Assembly: GCA_029204225.1 (NCBI GenBank)
Contig: CM055095.1
Coordinates: forward strand, 12,982,530 to 13,046,529
DNA: 64,000 bases
Direction: 5' to 3'
Source of the DNA: Diphasiastrum complanatum
Lineage: Eukaryota; Streptophyta; Lycopodiopsida; Lycopodiales; Lycopodiaceae
Position 1 is the first letter of the stretch, and each line of letters opens with the position of its first letter. Below, piece after piece: positions 58,571 through 64,000 of the stretch. A program made the translations under genes and the position numbers. The notes below the pieces were generated by a model. The model was not told where the DNA came from. It was given only the letters and a program-made list of their open reading frames with translations, and did no database searches.

Positions 58571-59213
58571 AATGAGTTATTTGAGTCCTTGAGGGGGAAA
58601 TGTAAAAGCGATGCGCATTTTTCCATAGTTTGGAAAACAATCCAAGACATAGATGTATAGATTTTTGAACCAGTTCCTAGGGTGGAAAGGATTCATCCAA
58701 GCATACGACTTTCGTTGGGGCTAGTGTTGCACACAAGCTCACAAAACCCTAAGTAAATGGACAGAATTACCCATCAAATTCGTCAATTTATTAATCTCAA
58801 GCAAGTGCACATAGATCAACAAGCAAACATGAGAGCTCTATTGCAAGTCTTCTCCCAACCATCTCCATGCTTGCCACTTGGCAGTACCCTGATACATAGG
58901 CAAGCTAGTGGGTGGACTATCTTCACTGATACATTGGACCAAGTGTACCAATGAGCATATGAGATGTCCTGTTGACCCATCTGACAAATGTCACTCATGC
59001 ATTGGAGCAAGTGTCCCAATGAGCATATGACACGTGTCACGTTGATCGGTCAACCCTCCCTACTTTTTAGGAGGTCAGTCCAGTAAACTCTCCTAGGACA
59101 ATATCCCCTTGGTATATCGGAATTAGTCACTATAACTGATAGTTTACATTGCAAGTTACAATTGTCTCCAAAGGCCGGTGACTTAGCCATTTACAATTTA
59201 ATAATTACAATTT

Positions 59214-60700
59214 TCAATTTACGATACGCAAAGGGATTTGAAGTACATGTAACATCCCTTCCCTCCTCAGATGACAGAAGTCTTCTTTTTTTTGAGTGAA
59301 ATCAGTCAAAGGTGCTGCAATAGAGGAGTATCTCTTAACATATTTTCTATAAAATACTGCCAATCCAAGAAAAGAACGGAGTGCTGTCAAATCAGCTGAC
59401 ATAGGCCACACAACGATCACAACAACCTTCTTAGGATCTGGCCGAACTCCAGCAGTAGACACTAGATGACCAAGATACTCAATTTCCTTTTTAAACAATT
59501 CACTTTTTTTACTATTGGCGAATAAAGTGTTCTCCCTCAAAGTAGACAACACAGTTCTAAGGTGAGTCATATGCTTGACCTCACCTGCGTCAAAATGTCA
59601 TCAACAAAGTTTACGAAAAACTTACCCATATACGGTTTGAGCACATTATTCATCATTCATCATTCATCATCGTCATGAATGTAACTAGGGCATTTGTGAA
59701 CCCAAATGGTATCACAACATACTCATAGTGACCGAGACGAGTTTTGAAGGCAGTCTTGTGTACATCCTCTTCACGTACTCTAACCTGATAGTATCCACTC
59801 TTTAGGTCCATTTTACTGAACACAATGGCACCTGACAAGGCATCAAGTAAATCATCTATACGTGGCATAGGATATTGATGTTTAATTGTTATCTTGTTCA
59901 AACCTCAATAATCCACACACATACGCCATGATCCGTCCTTCTTGACGAGAATGATCGGAGAGGCAAAAGGGGAATAACTTGGTCGTATCTACCCCTTGGC
60001 AAGATATTCATCGACCATTTGTCTCACTTCCTCTTCCTCCTTAAGACTCATTCTGTAAGGACGTCTGTTGATAGGACATGATTCGGGTATTAATTCAATC
60101 TTATGCTCAACATTCCTCTTAGGAGGTAAAACAGATGGAAGAACGACTATGAACCCATCTGAAAACTCCCTCCTAATCTCTTGATCCAAATTGGCAACAA
60201 TATTGGTTTGCACACATTGCATGCTGCTCTGACTACTATTAGTAGACATATCAAGTAGAAAGCGAACACACATGTGCTTACAATGGATCCTATAGAACTG
60301 CGTAGCTGAAACCAGCGGTCCAGGTGGCACAGCCCGCTCACCACGAAGGGAATGAATCACACCATCAGACTGGAACTCATACACGTGAGTATCCCAGGCT
60401 ATGTGTGGCTTTCGCATCTCGTGCCAATAATGCCCAACACCACATTATAACCCGCAACCCGTGTTATCTCAAAATCCAACTTTTCTGTGTAACTTTCTAC
60501 AGTTAGTGGCCTCTTTTGGAACCCCAATTCAGCTTCATGGCCCGTTGACAATGATGTCCTTTCTGCTTCCATAGCGGTACCCTTGACTCTCTCAGGAACA
60601 CTAGCCCCTTTATATTTGAATTGCTCCAAAATCAGCTTAAGAGTGGCTTTGATAGCATCCACCTTGGAACATACTGCATCTAATCTCTGTGAATCTTGAC
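59214..60700 (-). pseudogene. Gypsy-6: protease-linker and RT fragment
   Basis: In minus-strand order, 60845-60399 includes KLDFEITRVAGYNVVLGIIG (end of protease region). 60417-59989 includes CPINRRPYRMSLKEEEEVRQMVDEYLAKG-type residues at the RT entrance. 59901-59653 includes [31 protein letters not shown] and [10 protein letters not shown]. After a break it reads EIEYLGHLVSTAGVRPDPKK and LRSFLGLAVFYRKYV (59570-59214). The YVDD segment is lost at about 59570-59655, where a short ATGAATG repeat interrupts the frame. It lies head-to-head with Gypsy-7. Confidence 0.85.
59644..59678 (-). repeat. Short ATGAATG repeat in Gypsy-6 RT
   Basis: CATTCAT-type units repeat four or five times just where the RT frame reads MTMMNDE and then stops. 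Confidence 0.7.
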
Positions 60701-61850
60701 CGGTGTTGCTTGTGGATTTTATAGCAAAAGAATAGGTAGCAGAAAGTTTCAAGGTCAAACTAGTCAGTGGCAAGCTCGGGGTGACCAAAAGGGAAAGGGT
60801 GCAGGGCCCCAAAGGCAAAGGTTGTATGGGCAGCCCAATGCCCAAAAGGGTCAGCGTCCTTCAATGATGTCGCCTCAGGATCAAGAACGTGCAAAGAGGG
60901 AGAACCTCTGTTTTGGATGTTTGGGCAACATAGGTGGAAAGAACGTCCACGGATCTTGATGCGGGACCACATACAATCTTCAGGTAGACCAGATGAACCA
61001 AGGTGATAACCCTATGACAGTGGAAGAGATCGAGCAAGAAGCCAATCCAGATGTTCCATGCCTCATGAATGTTTCGGTGGTCAGGAGAGTGGACACGGCG
61101 CCAGCGCTTTTGTCAAAGTCGGCTTGTCAAGGGTATGAATTTGCTAACACTTCTCTTATTGTTATGCGAGGAGAGCTGTGTGGTAGAGATGTTCATGTTC
61201 TATTTGACACTGGGTCCTCTCATAATGTGTTGAATTCAACTTTGGTACGAAAGTAAGGGGTGATCACTCAACCATCCTAGCACCAGTACATAGTGGAAAT
61301 GGCTGATGGAAAGGGTACATAGATTTGGGATAAGAGGGTTTTGGGCATTCCACTAACTGTACAAAGTTTCACAGAAGAGTTGGATTTTGAGATAACACGG
61401 TTGCGCGGTTTGATGTGGTGTTGGGCATTTGTTGGCACGAGATGCGCTAGCGACACATTTCGAAACGCGTTTCTTTCGTTCGAAACGACTGTTAAAAAAA
61501 CACAAATTTTTTTCATTGAGGAAAGTAACCATACATAGTTTCTCCTCTTGAAATTGCATTCTCTACGCTCATGAAATTGGATGTATCTACTTGGTACTAG
61601 TCTTTCTATGACATGTCTAAACCCCAAAAAACCCATAAAAACACAGTTTCAAAAAAAAAAAACTTTAAAAAAATATCCTATTTTGAAACGACGTATGAAG
61701 CGGACCCATGGATCATGTCCTGTCAACAGACGTCCTTACAAAATGAGTCTTAAGGAAGAAGAGGAAGTGAGACAAATGGTCGATGACTATCTTGCCAAGG
61801 GGTAGATACGACCAAGTTATTCCCCTTTTGCAACTCCCTGACTTGGGGGT
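60700..61850 (+). pseudogene. Gypsy-7: gag end, protease and RT entrance
   Basis: The plus-strand order is glycine/glutamine-rich gag tail (60750-60880), a damaged zinc knuckle (CFGCLGNIGGKNVHGS, 60910-60956), then an ORF at 60993-61256. That ORF contains VHVLFDTGSSHNVLN, the D-T-G-S active site of a Gypsy protease. After a stop come PLTVQSFTEELDFEITRL and, past an insertion, RRPYKMSLKEEEEVRQMVDD (61725-61800), the RT entrance. The same blocks occur in Gypsy-6 on the other strand, so the two copies diverge from a centre near 60.7 kb. Confidence 0.85.
61445..61692. repeat. Insertion of about 250 bp in Gypsy-7
   Basis: Gypsy-6 reads on from GGCACGAGATGCG into AAAGCCACACA. In Gypsy-7 the same point at about 61448 is followed by foreign sequence starting CTAGCGACACATTTCGAAAC and containing CGAAACGAC near both ends. 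A similar GAAACG-rich style occurs at 1-115. Confidence 0.5.
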
Positions 61851-62565
61851 GAGCATGGATTTCGAATATGCCATATGGCTGGAACTTGGAACTTGGAACT
61901 TGGAACGTATTGAGTCTGATTTCTAGACTGTGGCAAACCATATCCTATTCAGTTAACATTAGGTAGTAGGTAGTAGGTAACATGTCAGGTTAGTCCTCGG
62001 TGAGCCTTTACAACTTCAGTCTCTTATGATTAGTATAGATGAGAGGCTAGAGCCAAGGGTAGGTAAATGAGATACGAAGACACTTGTGAGTCGTGATCTA
62101 ATTTTAATTGATGAGATTAGAGATACGAAGCTGACATGTGTTATTGAGAGGCCTCAGGCAAGATACTACACTAGGCATCTTAAGCTCATAGACTCTAGAT
62201 ATAGGTTCCATTACCTAGGTTCTGAACCCTACATTTGTGGATGATGCTCTTACTCTTGATAAAAAAAAAAGTAAGAGAGCAGTGTGTCCTATCAGATGAA
62301 GCTGTCCTGGCCCCTATCTCTTCAATCATCAAGATTCAAAACTATACAGTTTACCTTGGCAGATGCATCATTGCCCAATGCCTTGAGTTTCAGCCTTTCA
62401 AAAATCAGTCTGATAGTTTATACAAAAGTTTTGGAGTTCTTCAAATAGATTAAGTGATATGTCTACTCAACAACTTCTAGTACAACTTCATGGGTGACTT
62501 ACAAGAACCCCGCAAGAAATAGAATCATTGTTTTCCACTGTTACATCTTGCAACCCTGCAAAAGC

Positions 62566-62568
<3 letters not shown>
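61851..62568. other. No gene recognised; minor short repeats
   Basis: A (GGAACTT)3-like run lies at about 61876-61903 and a GGTAGTA run at about 61962-61978. No convincing frame. Confidence 0.45.

Positions 62569-62634
<66 letters not shown>
62569..62634 (+). repeat. (CT)n tract immediately 5' of LINE-D
   Basis: A CT run of about 66 bp, preceded by AAAAGCAATT and followed by LINE-D leader sequence (CACCCCCCTCACTAATGG). Confidence 0.95.
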
Positions 62635-62636
<2 letters not shown>

Positions 62637-63599
62637 CCCCCCTCACTAATGGCTCACCATCCTCCCACTCGCTACTGTCCACTGATATGGCAGGGCTGTC
62701 TGCCACGCAGACATCACTGCATGCTGACATGTCACCACACCCGATAACACCATTTTTTGTCCATTCTGCTCCTATCCCTGATTCTGATCCTCTTCCGTCT
62801 TCTGACCCTATTCTTCCCACACCGACCATTGCTCACTCCTCCTTCCCGGCGCCACAGTCTACAGCCAATATTCCGTATACGCCTTCTAAATCAACTGAAC
62901 TTTTTTCCTCTTGACAGATTGATCAATTTAAGGCAGATTTCCAGTTTCTGCAGCATGAAATTTCACACTTGAAAGGAACGGTTACCTCTTTGATCAATGA
63001 GAAGAAGAATTTGCAGTCCAAGGTTGCCTCACTCGAACAATCCATCGGGATCAAGCAGGCCGTAGCTAGCTTCGGAATCCACCACCAATATGATACGAGA
63101 GCTAGAAACCAAGATTGAGAAGCAACAAGAAGAGGCCCTTTCTTGGGCATCAGTTTTGAAAAAGGGCACCAAACCAAGCGCTCCCGTCTCCTCGGTTATC
63201 TCAGCCACCATCTCGGAAGAGAAATCTAGAGAGCAAAAAGCCCACAACATTAGGGTTCGCGGGATCCCGGATACACAGGATGCATTGGCTGAAGCCAAAC
63301 ACTTTCTCGACACCACTCTCGGGCATAGGACAGAGGGGTTGGATACCGCATGGAGGACCACTAGAGATGCAGCCACACTCATTATCCGTTTCACCTCCCT
63401 TGAGAGTCGCCGAGATGCTTTGCGGTGCAGAGCTAAGCTACGTGGTTCCACTATCTATATGGATGACGGCCTCACATTTATCCAGGTAGAGGAGAGGCAT
63501 AAGGCCTTTCAGGCAGCCCGTGAGTCTGGAAGACGAGTCATTTACCGAGATGGACGAGTGCGCTTTCTTGACAGCGCTCCTAGCAGCTCCCAGTGCTAG
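62635..63599 (+). pseudogene. LINE-D ORF1
   Basis: From ATG 62688 (MAGLSATQTSLHADM) the frame is proline/serine-rich, then meets a TGA at about 62912. It continues in frame into a coiled-coil (FQFLQHEISHLKGTVTSLIN, LQSKVASLEQSI). A frameshift near 63075 leads to the open frame 63090-63599 with LETKIEKQQEEALSWASVLK, REQKAHNIRVRGIPDTQDAL, LIIRFTSLESRRDALR and LTFIQVEERHKAFQAARESG. The layout (N-terminal disordered part, coiled-coil, RNA-binding-like C-part) fits LINE ORF1. It has only one stop and one frameshift, so it is the youngest-looking LINE copy here. Confidence 0.8.
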
Positions 63600-64000
63600 G
63601 GATTTGGGGTCCCCGGGTTCGGGAGTGCCCCGAGGCCCCATCCACACCATCTCCGGATTGGAGTATGGAACTGTGATGGTATACACTCATCTTCCATAGT
63701 TGGCGACCTGATCAATTTCATCACTGGCAGAGATTTATTGCTGTTTATGGAGACTCACGAGAGTCAGGAGAGAGGATTACCTATTTTTCCAGAATACAGA
63801 TGGGATTCTGTATACAGACCTGAGACTAGATCAGCGTGGATCCGGAGGTGTTGCATGCTTATACAGGGAGTCCCTTCACCTGAGCATCGAGTTCATCAGA
63901 CACGATGAGCATGCACGGTATATATGGATTTGTATTGTTGGACATGATATTGGTTTGGACAGGGACCTCTTTGTGGCGGCATGTTATTTTCCTTTAGAGT
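63600..64000 (+). pseudogene. LINE-D ORF2 start, endonuclease domain (runs off window)
   Basis: Within about 60 bp of the ORF1 stop, the frame reads RIGVWNCDGIHSSS and FMETHESQERGLP (endonuclease motifs; the catalytic T/S-E-T-H is M-E-T-H here). After a frameshift near 63840 it reads GSGGVACLYRESL and IWICIVGHDIGLDRDLF. It matches LINE-B at 1203-1570. The ORF2 start lacks the ATG found in LINE-B (GTG at the matching place). Continuation lies beyond 64000. Confidence 0.75.

Overview
The window looks like nuclear DNA of a land plant. It holds spliced exons of a plastid biotin carboxylase gene. It is also packed with Copia and Gypsy LTR retrotransposons, a LINE family and long (CT)n microsatellites. 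The heavy nesting and lack of bacterial features suggest a large, repeat-rich genome, perhaps a fern or other non-seed plant; that placement is a guess. I saw no tRNA, rRNA, CRISPR array or bacterial operon.

Region by region. 1-15071 is a head-to-tail series of LINE copies whose 3' ends run into TTC/CT microsatellites. One copy (about 531-12971) is broken first by a Gypsy-type LTR element (from 1649) and then by a Copia element (5669-11596). That Copia is itself broken by a small LTR element (9480-10730) with a perfect 5-bp target duplication. 15072-23690 is mostly anonymous DNA with several minisatellite-like stretches. 23691-32216 holds two decayed Copia elements on the minus strand, lying end to end. 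32217-43945 contains two non-autonomous LTR elements (one encoding coiled-coil proteins), a Gypsy/Copia junction fragment, the 5' part of another Copia, and a Gypsy integrase tail. 44130-47672 is an internally deleted Gypsy element with LTR remnants. 47684-50523 carries several unexplained repeats: a 43-bp tandem array, a dispersed degenerate motif, a roughly 60-bp periodic array of GTCCATCGCTG words, and a GC-rich double hairpin.

52121-52288 is a fragment of an HSP101/ClpB-type coding region. 53436-55851 holds the first five coding exons (231 codons) of the plastid acetyl-CoA carboxylase biotin carboxylase subunit, CAC2 type. It is the only convincing host gene. No further exons are visible before the window ends, so if the gene is intact its fifth intron is over 8 kb and contains the Gypsy fragments and LINE seen at 57698-64000.

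The most unusual observations are the LINE family tied to (CT)n tracts, the 60-bp periodic array near 49.1-49.6 kb, and the GCGACACT minisatellite carried in a Copia LTR family. Also notable are the LTR element coding for coiled-coil proteins and a probable GC-AG intron in the CAC2-type gene.
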